The notes below the pieces were generated by a model, which ran no database searches, was not told the origin of the DNA, and was given only the letters and a program-made list of their open reading frames with translations. A stretch of DNA of 64,000 bases, from the NCBI GenBank assembly GCA_015494065.1, contig WGCA01000004.1, forward strand, positions 1 through 64,000. The letters run 5' to 3'. Shown here one piece after another: positions 26,130 to 35,291 of the stretch. A program made the position numbers and the translations under genes. The stretch is from Thermodesulfobacteriaceae bacterium. Lineage in GTDB: Bacteria > Desulfobacterota > Thermodesulfobacteria > Thermodesulfobacteriales > Thermodesulfatatoraceae. Numbering within the stretch: position 1 is the stretch's first letter; each line of letters opens with the position of its first letter.

Positions 26130-27350
26130 TTAAAAAGTTCGGGAAAAGCCTTTTATGTACATAAAGGCCGCAGAGGCAAGTCCTACCGCGGCTCCTCCTA
26201 AAAGGATCTTTTCTACTCCGAAGTGTTGGGCCAGTATCCCGGAAAGGGTGCTTCCCAAGGGGAAAAGCCCCAAAAAACTGAGACTGAAAATACTCAGTAT
26301 TCGCCCCCTTACTTCGTCGTCGGCCTTCAATTGGAGGTGGGCGTTGGCGGAAGTGAACATGCAGACCATGTGGTATCCCGCCAGCATCAGGAAGACCGCA
26401 GCGTTCTTGAGGCTTTCGGTAAGGACCGAGGCTCCCAACCAGACACAAAGTAATGAGAGATTTAAGAGGATAAAACGATCCCTTTTTATTTGACGGCCGA
26501 AACTGGCCATAAAGACTGCTCCGGCCAAGGCCCCCAGGCCGTTGGCTGCCATGAGGAAGCTAAATTCCTCAGCCCCACCTCCGAAATGTTCTTTGGTGAG
26601 TACCGGGAGCAAGACGGCGTAAGGCAGGAGGAAGATGCTGGTTACGGCGATGAGGGAAAGGGTGGCGCGGATGGGAAGGACCCGCCAGGCCAAGGAAAGG
26701 CCTTCTTTTAGGCCCTCCAGCGGGTTTTTGAGCCTTTCTTTCTTTTCGTTTGGGAGACTTATTAACAAGAGGATCAAAATTAACGGGAGATAAGAAAGGG
26801 CGTTGGTCAGAAAACAGCTAGCCAGCCCCCAGCGAGCCATCAAAAAGCCCGCTATGGCAGGGCCTAAAAAACGGGCCAGGTTAAAGGCGGTGGAGTGTAA
26901 AGAAAGGGCCGTTATCAAAGGGTCTTTACCCACCAACTCGTATATGAAAGAATGGCGTACGGGAAATTCAAGCGCCACGGTGGTACCCAGCACAAAGGCC
27001 AAGCCTAGGACGTGCCAGACCTGGACTAGCCCGGTGTAGACCAGGGCGGCCAATATCCCGGCCTGAAGACAGGCTATGGTTTGGGAAATCACTAGGAGTT
27101 TCCGCTTGGGTAAAGAATCGGCCAGATATCCGGCGGGCAGGGAAAAGAGCAGTACCGGCAAGCTGCTTACGGCCCCCAAAATTCCCAAATAAAAGGCGGA
27201 ATGGGTAAGCTCATAAAGGAGCCATCTTTGCGCGGTGGTGTGGATCCAGGTGCCGATGAGAGAAATGCTCTGCCCGAAGAAAAAGAGCCTGAAGTTCCGT
27301 ATTCTAAGGGGGAGTAAAATGTTGGTGGTGACGGCTTCTAGAAAGGGCAT
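26130..27350 (-). CDS. MFS efflux permease (EntS-like)
   Basis: This 406-residue transporter has twelve hydrophobic segments. It opens with LRIRNFRLFFFGQSISLIGTWIHTTAQRWLLYELT, a signature of the MFS_3/EntS-like drug or siderophore exporters, and has the loop motif GYLADSLPKRKLL between segments two and three. The substrate cannot be told. It lies between nifS and the PAP2 gene with gaps of 9 bases on each side. Confidence 0.87.
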   Translation of the reverse strand: MPFLEAVTTNILLPLRIRNFRLFFFGQSISLIGTWIHTTAQRWLLYELTHSAFYLGILGAVSSLPVLLFSLPAGYLADSLPKRKLLVISQTIACLQAGILAALVYTGLVQVWHVLGLAFVLGTTVALEFPVRHSFIYELVGKDPLITALSLHSTAFNLARFLGPAIAGFLMARWGLASCFLTNALSYLPLILILLLISLPNEKKERLKNPLEGLKEGLSLAWRVLPIRATLSLIAVTSIFLLPYAVLLPVLTKEHFGGGAEEFSFLMAANGLGALAGAVFMASFGRQIKRDRFILLNLSLLCVWLGASVLTESLKNAAVFLMLAGYHMVCMFTSANAHLQLKADDEVRGRILSIFSLSFLGLFPLGSTLSGILAQHFGVEKILLGGAAVGLASAAFMYIKGFSRTF

Positions 27351-27359
27351 GCGCCTTTT

Positions 27360-28475
27360 TTAACGCGAAAACAGCCGCTGGAAAAGAGAAAGGGCCCTTT
27401 CTATGTCTGCCAGACTATTGCCTCGACCCAGCGAAAACCTGATGGTGCCCAGGGCTATTTCAGGGGCCACCCCCATGGCGGTCAATACGTGTGAGACCGC
27501 GGTTTTCTGGTCATGACAAGCGGCCCCGGTGGAAGCGCAGATTTCCGGCAAGGCGGCCAGGAGCTCTTCTCCCCGCCAGCCAGGGAAGGAGACACTTAAC
27601 GTGTTGGGGATGGTATTTTCCGGGGTACCGTGGCGTACTAGGGAAGGGTAGATCTCTTTGAGACCTTCAAAGAGCCTTTCCTTCAAATATCTTTGTCTCT
27701 CTCCTTCTGCCACCAAGTCTTTCTGGGCTAGGGCGCAGGCCTCCCCAAGGCCAACGGCCAAGGCCACGGGTTCTGTCCCAGGCCTCAACCCCCTTTCCTG
27801 CCCGGCCCCGTAAAGGAGTTTTTGCAGTTTGAACCCCTTTCGTACAAAAAGGGCCCCGATCCCCTTGGGCGCGTAAAGCTTGTGGCCAGCGATGGTGAGA
27901 AGGTCACAGTTCAGCTTTTTGACGGAAACTGGGATTTTTCCCACGGCTTGGGCGGCGTCGGTATGGAAGATGATTCCCCTTTCCCGGCAGACCCGCCCTA
28001 TCTCTGCCACCGGCTGGATTACCCCTGTCTCGTTGTTGGCAAGCATGATGGTTACCAAGAAGGTATCGGGCCTGAGGCTCCTTTGAAAAGCAGCCAGATC
28101 CACCTCACCTTTTTCGTCTACCGGCAAAAAGGTGACGTCGTAGCCGAGTTCCAGTAAGCGCACACAGGGGTTGAGTACCGAAGGGTGTTCGATCTGGGAG
28201 GTGACGACGTGTCCTCTTCCTCGGGCCAGGGCGCTGCCCAGGATGGCCAAATTATTGGCCTCTGTGCCCCCGCTCAAAAAGATTATCTCTTCCGGTCTGG
28301 CTTCGATCAGGGCCGCCACCTTGGCACGGGCTTCTTCTAGGGCCTCTTTGGCGGCCTGGCCCAAAGGGTGTCGGCAAGAGGGGTTGCCAAATTTTTCCGT
28401 AAGAAAGACGTTTAGCGCTGCGGCAACCTCCGGCAGGACAGGACAGGTGGCGTTGTAGTCAAGATAAATAGGCAT
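27360..28475 (-). CDS. nifS: Cysteine desulfurase (NifS/IscS type)
   Basis: This 371-residue PLP enzyme provides sulfane sulfur for Fe-S clusters and tRNA thiolation. The PLP lysine is K199 in TIAGHKLYAPKG, and the catalytic cysteine is C320 in CASTGAACHD, in the short NifS-type loop. Family text YLDYNATCPVLPEV opens the protein. A longer frame exists to 28517, but the ATG at 28475 matches where homologues begin. It may serve the sufC-sufB system at 47 kb, which has no desulfurase beside it. Confidence 0.92.
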   Translation of the reverse strand: MPIYLDYNATCPVLPEVAAALNVFLTEKFGNPSCRHPLGQAAKEALEEARAKVAALIEARPEEIIFLSGGTEANNLAILGSALARGRGHVVTSQIEHPSVLNPCVRLLELGYDVTFLPVDEKGEVDLAAFQRSLRPDTFLVTIMLANNETGVIQPVAEIGRVCRERGIIFHTDAAQAVGKIPVSVKKLNCDLLTIAGHKLYAPKGIGALFVRKGFKLQKLLYGAGQERGLRPGTEPVALAVGLGEACALAQKDLVAEGERQRYLKERLFEGLKEIYPSLVRHGTPENTIPNTLSVSFPGWRGEELLAALPEICASTGAACHDQKTAVSHVLTAMGVAPEIALGTIRFSLGRGNSLADIERALSLFQRLFSR

Positions 28476-28582
28476 CCTTTGGATTATTAACGGAAGGTAC
28501 CCCCAAGGGCAACCCATTTAAAGGGCTACCGGGGGCAAGTCCCCCTAGCCTGTCCTCTAGAGCTGGAGTATTTTAAAAAACC

Positions 28583-30697
28583 ATGCGGTATCGCCTTGAT
28601 TACGCCAAAGAATTGAATCCCGCCCAGTTGGAGGCGGTGCGGACCCTGTGGGGGCCGGTGTTGGTTATCGCGGGGGCCGGCTCGGGGAAGACCCGGACCC
28701 TGGTTTACCGGGTGGCCCGTTTGGTAGAGGAAGGGGTGCCTCCTGAAAGAATTCTCCTCTTGACCTTTACCCGTAAGGCTGCCAGGGAGATGCTGCGCCG
28801 GGCGGCCCTTATCCTGGACGAACAGTGTGAAAGAGTGGCTGGGGGGACTTTTCATTCCCTGGCCCATATTATGCTGCGGCAATACGGCCACCTGGTGGGG
28901 TATAGCCGTAATTTTACCGTGCTTGACCGGGGAGATGCCGAAGACGCCATTAATCTTTTGCGCACCGCTTTAGGACTTGCGGAAAAGAGACGCCGTTTCC
29001 CTCGCAAGGAGACCATTGCCGCCATCTTCAGCAAGGCTATCAACAAACGTCTCTCTTTAGAGGAAGTGGTGCGCGAAGAATACCCTCATTTTCTTGAGGA
29101 ACTGGAAGAACTGGCCAAATTGTTCGAGCATTACGTGCGTTATAAGCAGGAACACCAATTGATGGATTACGACGACTTATTGGTGAACTGGTTCCGGGTC
29201 CTTAAATCCTTCCCGGAAGTGAGGCGGGAGGTCGGCCGCCGCTTTGAATTCATCATGGTCGATGAATATCAGGACACTAACGCCCTCCAGGCGGAAATAG
29301 TCCGCCTCATGGCGGAAGAACACGGTAACGTGATGGTGGTGGGGGATGATTCCCAGTCCATTTACGCCTTCCGGGGGGCCAATTTCAAAAATATCCTGGA
29401 ATTCCCCAAATTATTTCCCCACACCAAGATCATCAAATTAGAAGAAAATTATCGTTCTACCCAGCCCATTTTGGACCTTGCCAACGCGGTCATCGAGCAC
29501 GCCCGGGAGAAATACACCAAATGTCTCTTTACCAGAAGGGAAGGGGGGCGTCTCCCCCTCCTTTATAAGGCCCGGGATGAGGCAGATCAGAGCCGTTTTG
29601 TAGCGGAACGTATCCTTGAATTAAGGGAAGAAGGGGTTCCGCTGCGGGAAATCGCCGTCTTGTTCCGTTCGGCTTACCATTCCTTTGACCTGGAGTTGGA
29701 GTTGGCCAAACGCAACCTCCCCTTTGTTAAACACGGAGGTCTCAAACTTATAGAGACCGCCCACATCAAAGACGTGGTGGCCCATTTACGTCTTTTGTTA
29801 AACCCCTTCGATATGCTGGCCTGGAACCGGGTCCTCCTCCTCATCGAAGGGGTGGGGCCCAAGACTTCGGGCAAAATTATGGATTATCTCCGCCAATCAC
29901 CAGACCCCTTGGCGGCCCTTACCGGCTTTCCAGCCAGGGCTTCCTACGCCGAAGGGCTCAGGCAATTGTCAGACCTTTTGGTTTCTTTGCGTAAGGAAGC
30001 TTCGCCTGAAGAAAAATTAAACCAACTTTACCGGTATTATGAACCCATCTTTACCCGGATTTATTACGATGATTATCCCAAACGGGCCAAGGATCTGGAG
30101 CAGCTTCTGGCCATCGCCAACAAATATGAGACCTTGGAGGATTTCCTGGCGGACCTAGCCCTTGAACCCCCGGAGGCCAGTGTGGCCGAAGTAGAGGGCT
30201 TAGAAAATGAAGACGAAAAACTGGTCCTCTCCACGGTGCATTCGGCCAAGGGCCTTGAATGGCACAGCGTTTTTGTTATCTCGTTGGCCGAAGGACGTTT
30301 CCCCTCCAGTTACGCCCTGGGGCGAGAAGAGGAAATCGAAGAAGAAAGGCGCTTATTTTACGTGGCTGTAACCAGGGCCAAAGAAAATCTCTTCTTGACT
30401 TACCCGGCCACTTATTATGCTCCGGCGGAGGGTCGCATCTTCAGCAAGCCTTCACGGTTTCTTGAAGAGGTCAAGGAAAAGATAGAAGAATGGCGGCCCC
30501 AAGACCTATCTTTTTGGGAAGAAGAGGCAGTAGAAGAACCTTCGTCCGGTTTTCGGCCCGGAGAGCTGGTGTGGCATCCGGTCTTCGGTGAAGGGAAGGT
30601 CAAGCGCATGGCCGATATTGATAAAGTCGTGGTGCAATTCGCTTCAGCCGGTGAAAAGACTCTCCATCTCAAATTTGCCCGCCTAGAACGGCTCTAA
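28583..30697 (+). CDS. UvrD/PcrA/Rep-family DNA helicase
   Basis: This 704-residue superfamily 1 helicase contains motif I AGAGSGKTRTL, motif Ia FTRKAAREML, motif II VDEYQDTN, motif III VVGDDSQSIYAFRGA, motif IV LEENYRST, motif V STVHSAKGLEWHSVFV and motif VI RRLFYVAVTRA. A C-terminal Tudor-like segment (ELVWHPVFGEGKVKRM) as in PcrA binds RNA polymerase. It unwinds 3'-5' in repair and replication. The start is divergent from nifS, with about 107 bp between. Confidence 0.92.
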   Translation: MRYRLDYAKELNPAQLEAVRTLWGPVLVIAGAGSGKTRTLVYRVARLVEEGVPPERILLLTFTRKAAREMLRRAALILDEQCERVAGGTFHSLAHIMLRQYGHLVGYSRNFTVLDRGDAEDAINLLRTALGLAEKRRRFPRKETIAAIFSKAINKRLSLEEVVREEYPHFLEELEELAKLFEHYVRYKQEHQLMDYDDLLVNWFRVLKSFPEVRREVGRRFEFIMVDEYQDTNALQAEIVRLMAEEHGNVMVVGDDSQSIYAFRGANFKNILEFPKLFPHTKIIKLEENYRSTQPILDLANAVIEHAREKYTKCLFTRREGGRLPLLYKARDEADQSRFVAERILELREEGVPLREIAVLFRSAYHSFDLELELAKRNLPFVKHGGLKLIETAHIKDVVAHLRLLLNPFDMLAWNRVLLLIEGVGPKTSGKIMDYLRQSPDPLAALTGFPARASYAEGLRQLSDLLVSLRKEASPEEKLNQLYRYYEPIFTRIYYDDYPKRAKDLEQLLAIANKYETLEDFLADLALEPPEASVAEVEGLENEDEKLVLSTVHSAKGLEWHSVFVISLAEGRFPSSYALGREEEIEEERRLFYVAVTRAKENLFLTYPATYYAPAEGRIFSKPSRFLEEVKEKIEEWRPQDLSFWEEEAVEEPSSGFRPGELVWHPVFGEGKVKRMADIDKVVVQFASAGEKTLHLKFARLERL

Positions 30698-30709
30698 GGC
30701 GGGCTCTCG

Positions 30710-31510
30710 TTAATCCCCTTCTTTTATTTTTTGGCCTAGTTTCTGGACCTGGCGGAAGATTTTGACAAAGCTTTCCAGGTCGCGTCTGGAGGCAATGGCT
30801 ACCAGTTCTTCTAGTTTTTCCAGATAAGCCTTTCTTATTTTTTCCCCTTCAGGGTTATCAAACTGGATCAGGGCGTAGAGAAAAGGGTCCTGATCCGCGA
30901 AACGGGAGACGATATCAAGCTGGCGCACGAAGCTGGGGGTGGCTAAACTCTTGATCTTTTCTACGTCAAAATCCGAATCCGCTATCAATTTCCCGAGGGC
31001 CAGAAGCATAAGGTGGTTTATGACCTGAACCACCGCCATAATGCGGTCATGTTCCGCCGGGGAAACTTCGATAACCTGGGCTCCTTGAGCAAGAAGGAAG
31101 TCCTTGAACCACTGAAACCACCTCTGTCCTCTAGAGGGCCAAAGGGCCACTTTTTGCCCGGAAAGCCCCGCCTCTCCCGGGCCAAATAAGGGGTGGGCAG
31201 CCACCACCTCCGCCCTGGTATGGGAGAGCATGAGCTCGTTTTGTGTTTTTTTTAAGGAACAAAAATCTATAAGGCCCTGGCTGGACGAGAGTAACGGCCC
31301 CACTTCTTTGACTACTTCTTCAAAGACCGACATGGGTACCGAGAGAAAAATTACGTCGCACCGCCGGGCCAGGTCTGGCCCGGAAAGCGGGGTATTACGG
31401 TCAGCGATCAGGACTTCGTATCCCTCCGCCTCAAAGGCCCGTTTAAACCACCGGCCCATCCGGCCGGCCCCGCCGATTATGCCAACTAAGGGGTTAGAGA
31501 CAGGGGACAT
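30710..31510 (-). CDS. tyrA: Prephenate/arogenate dehydrogenase
   Basis: This 266-residue protein has an N-terminal NAD(P)-binding fold (VGIIGGAGRMGRWFKRAF) and the prephenate dehydrogenase helical domain with AAHPLFGPGEAGLSGQKV and AEHDRIMAVVQVINHLM. It converts prephenate to 4-hydroxyphenylpyruvate in tyrosine synthesis. No chorismate-mutase or ACT domain is fused. The start overlaps the end of a small upstream gene by 17 bases. The T-protein-like GGAGRMG motif is as in E. coli TyrA. Confidence 0.88.
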   Translation of the reverse strand: MSPVSNPLVGIIGGAGRMGRWFKRAFEAEGYEVLIADRNTPLSGPDLARRCDVIFLSVPMSVFEEVVKEVGPLLSSSQGLIDFCSLKKTQNELMLSHTRAEVVAAHPLFGPGEAGLSGQKVALWPSRGQRWFQWFKDFLLAQGAQVIEVSPAEHDRIMAVVQVINHLMLLALGKLIADSDFDVEKIKSLATPSFVRQLDIVSRFADQDPFLYALIQFDNPEGEKIRKAYLEKLEELVAIASRRDLESFVKIFRQVQKLGQKIKEGD

Positions 31511-31790
31511 TCTGTTGGGCCAAACGGGAGGCCAGGTGCCTACAGGCTTCTTTGGTCTCCAAAGGGAGCCAGCGACCGTGGCGGCTTAAAAAATACCAGC
31601 GGCCGTCCCGATAACGGGCCACCTGGGCCCCGTGGTAACGCATAAGCAATATAATCTTGCGGGTGTTAAGCTCCTGGGCGGCTACCGTGGAGACCGTGGC
31701 TTGGCTCTCAAGCTTTAACCAGAAGTTAAAGACCAGCCCGCCCACAAGAAACAAAACCAACAATAACGCCAAGACACACTTCTTACCCAT
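31494..31790 (-). CDS. Small single-pass membrane protein of unknown function
   Basis: This 98-residue protein has one N-terminal hydrophobic helix (about 4-24) and a basic, arginine-rich remainder with ARYRDGRWYFLSRHGRWLPLETKEACRHLASRLA. The repeated R-W-Y/R-W pattern looks like a small beta hairpin. The ATG at 31790 follows AAGG. It overlaps tyrA by 17 bases in another frame. No family is recognised. The length and clear topology make it more likely real than not. Confidence 0.55.
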   Translation of the reverse strand: MGKKCVLALLLVLFLVGGLVFNFWLKLESQATVSTVAAQELNTRKIILLMRYHGAQVARYRDGRWYFLSRHGRWLPLETKEACRHLASRLAQQNVPCL

Positions 31791-31846
31791 CACCAAAACC
31801 TTAAAAACTTTTGTGGCCTTTGCAAGCTTAAATTACGCCTCAAGGA

Positions 31847-33661
31847 TCATTCCCCGTTGATATATTTGTGGGCGTAAAGGCGAACGTGGTGCCCTTCCAA
31901 AACGTGAAAGGTCTGGATCTTTTTAAGGAGGGTAGGAGAAAACTGGCCCAGAGGGAGGTAGATGACCTTTTTGCCCTGGTGGGCCGCAAACCTTTTGGCC
32001 AGGGAAGAAGGGGGCTTTTTGGCGATATAAACGATGTATTTTTCCAGGGAATAATCGATGCCTGCCAGGAGCAGGCGTTCTGGTTTGTTGCGCGCAAAAT
32101 CAAACAGAGGGTCCTCCCAGATGTCATAGACCCGCATCGGGGGATAAGTGAGCATAAAGCCGCCGTAATGACAGCGTGATATTCCCGGGCCCACCACTAC
32201 TTCACCGGCCCGGGTGGCGTAAAAGGCCATATCCGATTCCTGGTCGTGTTCTCCGTGCCAGGTAAGTTTCCAGGGGTATCTCTCACGCCCGTAAGCGTCG
32301 GGTTCATCCTCGTCAAAGATCACCACCACCGAGCCCACCTTACCCGCTACCGGCCGTTCTTCTCGGACGTAGATCCGGCCTTCATACCAATGTCTGATGG
32401 TCTCTCTGAGGTCTATGCCGTCTTTTAAAGAGGCGCAGAAGGGTTCCACCCGCCTCAAATCCTCAGCCAGGATACGCAACGCCTTTTTCATCACCTGCCG
32501 GCCAAACCCTTCTACGATGAGGTCTTCCGGCGGAAAGGAGCAGATATTCGTCCCCTTCCAGGCCTTTTTCCATTCACCTGGTCTTTTTTCTACGGGTTTT
32601 TTCTTGATGGGGATCAGTCTTTTACGCCGTAATGGTTTGGCCCTGCGGAAAAATTTTATCTTTTTGTGGGGTTTTAACAGGTCTTCCAGAGAGAGGCTGA
32701 TGGAGGCTAAATCTGGGGTTTCGGTCTGAAAGGGGTAATACGTTCCCTTTTCCCATAATTCCCAGGCAAAATCGTCGTTGGCTACCCCGCGGGCGGCGAC
32801 CAATAACTGGTAAAAGTCCGGGGCCAGCCGACCCTCAATCAGGGCGTAATTACGTACAAATTGTTTCAATATTTTTAAGGCCCTGGGAGAGATTTCGTCC
32901 CGGTTTTTTTGCTCGTAACTCTCGATCGCTTCCCGGAGGAGGAGGTCAAAGAGGGCCAGGCGGTCGAAAGAAAAGGTCGTGCCGCGTTTTTTTTCATAAA
33001 CCCCCTGAAAAAAGCCTATTTCTGACAGCACTTCCCGGCTGGAAAAGATATCGAGGTGGAAGAGGGCTACTCCTTCTCTTTTTTTGCGCGTGAAAGGTTG
33101 GGGCAGTTCCTGAGAAAGGTAGGTATTGATGGCTGAGACGTGGGCCAGGCCCCCCACAAATACCACGCGGCGGTATTTCCGGGCCAGTGCTTTTAGATGG
33201 AAGGCAATGGTCCTCTCCCGGTGTTCATCTAGAGGGTCTTTGGGATAATCGATTTTTAAGGCCTCGTTGATGTAATTTTCGTAACCGATGCGAGAGATGG
33301 CGTAAGTGTCGGGAAATTTTTCTTCCCGGCCTTGATAACCCTCAATATCGAGGTCTACAAAATAGACCTTTATCCCTAGCTCGTGGGCGGTACGGATGGC
33401 CTCAACCAGGGGTTCTACCGGCTCAATCAAGAGATAAACCTGGCTGCCGTCCTTTTCACGGTAACTCACCACAGAAAGGAGGGGCAACCTTCGAACACCG
33501 CGTAAGATCTTCTCCTGCAAGGTGGGAGGATATTCCACCGCTATCGCTTCCGGGGCCAGGGAGATAAGCCTTTCTCTTACGGTAGCCGCAAATTCAAGCC
33601 GGCCGTGGATGACAGGCAGGAAGATTATCTCACTGGTGCCAAGCTTGGCTTTGGGTAGCAT
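31847..33661 (-). CDS. TraB/ChaN-like domain protein paired with a MoxR ATPase
   Basis: This 604-residue protein has an N-terminal domain (about 1-190) that resembles the TraB/EreA/ChaN superfamily: FLPVIHGRLEFAATV, IAVEYPPTL, EAIRTAHELGIKVYFVDLD, DEHRERTIAFHLKAL and VVFVGGLAHVSAI. A helical part follows, then a strongly basic linker (about 335-375), then a C-terminal domain of about 210 residues that I do not recognise (IRHWYEGRIYVREERP, VVVIFDEDEPDAYGRE, SRCHYGGFMLTYPPM). It starts 5 bases after the MoxR-like gene. No signal peptide or membrane segment is seen. The function is unknown. Confidence 0.65.
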   Translation of the reverse strand: MLPKAKLGTSEIIFLPVIHGRLEFAATVRERLISLAPEAIAVEYPPTLQEKILRGVRRLPLLSVVSYREKDGSQVYLLIEPVEPLVEAIRTAHELGIKVYFVDLDIEGYQGREEKFPDTYAISRIGYENYINEALKIDYPKDPLDEHRERTIAFHLKALARKYRRVVFVGGLAHVSAINTYLSQELPQPFTRKKREGVALFHLDIFSSREVLSEIGFFQGVYEKKRGTTFSFDRLALFDLLLREAIESYEQKNRDEISPRALKILKQFVRNYALIEGRLAPDFYQLLVAARGVANDDFAWELWEKGTYYPFQTETPDLASISLSLEDLLKPHKKIKFFRRAKPLRRKRLIPIKKKPVEKRPGEWKKAWKGTNICSFPPEDLIVEGFGRQVMKKALRILAEDLRRVEPFCASLKDGIDLRETIRHWYEGRIYVREERPVAGKVGSVVVIFDEDEPDAYGRERYPWKLTWHGEHDQESDMAFYATRAGEVVVGPGISRCHYGGFMLTYPPMRVYDIWEDPLFDFARNKPERLLLAGIDYSLEKYIVYIAKKPPSSLAKRFAAHQGKKVIYLPLGQFSPTLLKKIQTFHVLEGHHVRLYAHKYINGE

Positions 33662-33666
33662 GTTTA

Positions 33667-34530
33667 TTAATTGACTGGTCTCAGGCGCGGGTTATGGTCT
33701 TCCCGTTCGGGCCAGAATATCAGGGCGGTACTTCCCAGCGTTTGGGTTATCGCTTCCTTAAGAACTTCTTTTTTGGGCCGCTTTTTATCAGGCCCTGCCA
33801 GCCTTTTCAGGGCATAACGGGCGATGTTGACCCCGTCTCTTACCGAAAAAGATTCCCCCGCCCGATGGGCCAGCTGCAAGAAGGAGACTACGTAATGGAG
33901 TACCTCTTCGTCCGCGAAAGGAAGATTGGCTTTTAAAATCTCATATTCTTCTTCGGCCTCAGGAAAATCCACGTAAATCTGGGGCTGAAGACGGGAGTGA
34001 ATGTATTCCGGCACCTCAAAAGTGGAGGCGTCTTCGTTCATAGTGACGCAAATACGGAAATCTGGGTGCGCTTTTATTTTGACGCCGGCTACGATGGATT
34101 CTACGTAACGTCGGGAATCAAGCAGCGGGGCCAGGGAGGCCCAGCTCTTTTCACTCATTCTGTTGGCTTCGTCAATAATGGCTACACCCCCTTTAATCAT
34201 GGCGGTTACGATAGGGCTTGCCATATAACGGATTCGGCCTTCGTCTGAAATCACCGGAGTCACCAGGAGGTCTTCCGGGCGGGTATCAACCGTGGCCTGG
34301 AAGATATAGACTTCTCTCCCCAGTCTCTTGGCTGCCGCGTAGGCCAGGGTGGTCTTCCCTACCCCGGGTTTGCCCACCAGGCGCGGATTAAGGGGGAGGT
34401 CGTGTTCGTCTATGATCATCCAGGCGGCCAAAATCTGTTTTATCACGTCTTCCTGGCCGACGCAGATCAGGTTTAATTCGTCAGGATGGGCCAGATAAAG
34501 GGTAACCCCGTCGATAACGGCTTTTTCCAT
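33667..34530 (-). CDS. MoxR-family AAA+ ATPase
   Basis: This 287-residue ATPase has Walker A GKPGVGKT (53-60), Walker B VAIIDEAN (116-123), sensor CVTMNED and an arginine finger in HSRLQPQ. The MoxR pattern of a long insert before the Walker B motif is present. MoxR ATPases act as chaperones that load cofactors or remodel partner proteins, usually with a VWA-domain protein. No VWA gene is next to it, and the tightly linked TraB-like gene would be the natural partner. It is divergent from engB. Confidence 0.88.
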   Translation of the reverse strand: MEKAVIDGVTLYLAHPDELNLICVGQEDVIKQILAAWMIIDEHDLPLNPRLVGKPGVGKTTLAYAAAKRLGREVYIFQATVDTRPEDLLVTPVISDEGRIRYMASPIVTAMIKGGVAIIDEANRMSEKSWASLAPLLDSRRYVESIVAGVKIKAHPDFRICVTMNEDASTFEVPEYIHSRLQPQIYVDFPEAEEEYEILKANLPFADEEVLHYVVSFLQLAHRAGESFSVRDGVNIARYALKRLAGPDKKRPKKEVLKEAITQTLGSTALIFWPEREDHNPRLRPVN

Positions 34531-34594
34531 AAGGGCTCCTGTGTTTAAGTTTTTTATAATTGTAACGTATAGTTGGTCCTTTGGGGATACAGAC

Positions 34595-35197
34595 GTGAAA
34601 GCGCCATTTAAAGAGATCAGTCTTCAAAAAAGTATTTTTGCCCCTGAAGAATTGCCTGTGCCTTCCTTGCCCGAAGTGGCCTTTCTGGGGCGTTCTAACG
34701 TAGGGAAATCTTCCCTCATAAATGCCTTTTTGGGACGGAAAAAGATAGCGAGAGTCTCTTCCACCCCGGGATTCACCAAGGCCCTAAATTTTTTTCGGGT
34801 AGATCACCGCTTTTTGGTAGTTGATCTCCCGGGTTACGGTTTTGCCAAGGTGCCGCCCAAACTCCGGCGCAAATGGCGCCATTTAATCGAGACTTATCTT
34901 TCCTCGCCCAGGCCGATCAAGCTTCTGGTCCTCATCTTCGATATTCGTCGGGAACCAGACGAACTAGATCTGGCCCTTATTGAGTACGTAAAAGCCTTAA
35001 AGCGTAACTTTTTAGTAGTTTTAAACAAAATAGATTGTCTGAAAAAGGCCCATTGGCCCAAGGCACAAAAAAGGTGGCAAGAGGTATTAGGGGTGGAAGA
35101 GGAAGCAATATTTCTCACTTCTTGTAAAAAGGGTTTCGGAATTGAAGGATTAAGAAGGAAGATCCTTTCCTTTGTTTTGGCCAAAGATATGACCTAA
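34595..35197 (+). CDS. engB: Ribosome biogenesis GTPase EngB/YsxC
   Basis: This 200-residue GTPase helps large-subunit assembly. It shows G1 GRSNVGKSS, the G2 threonine in TPGFTKAL, G3 DLPGYGFA, G4 NKID and the conserved opening LPEVAFLGRSNVGKSSLINA. I chose the GTG at 34595, which gives the usual length. A longer frame from 34541 includes a TATAAT (34555-34560) that is more likely the -10 element of this gene. GGGG precedes the chosen start. Confidence 0.88.
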   Translation: MKAPFKEISLQKSIFAPEELPVPSLPEVAFLGRSNVGKSSLINAFLGRKKIARVSSTPGFTKALNFFRVDHRFLVVDLPGYGFAKVPPKLRRKWRHLIETYLSSPRPIKLLVLIFDIRREPDELDLALIEYVKALKRNFLVVLNKIDCLKKAHWPKAQKRWQEVLGVEEEAIFLTSCKKGFGIEGLRRKILSFVLAKDMT

Positions 35198-35238
35198 GTT
35201 TTATATCCTCAAATTTTAAAAATCCTGCCACAAAACCG

Positions 35239-35254
35239 TAACAGACTCCTGTTA
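35239..35254. promoter_or_regulatory. Perfect inverted repeat upstream of the porin gene
   Basis: TAACAG (35239-35244) and CTGTTA (35249-35254) are exact reverse complements around a 4-bp spacer, 38 bp ahead of the porin start. The GTAACA core also occurs in the palindromes upstream of the NrfD gene at 38.1-38.3 kb. An operator is possible. Confidence 0.35.
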
Positions 35255-35291
35255 GTTTACCCCAAAATTTTAAGACGTTTAGGAGGTGTTT

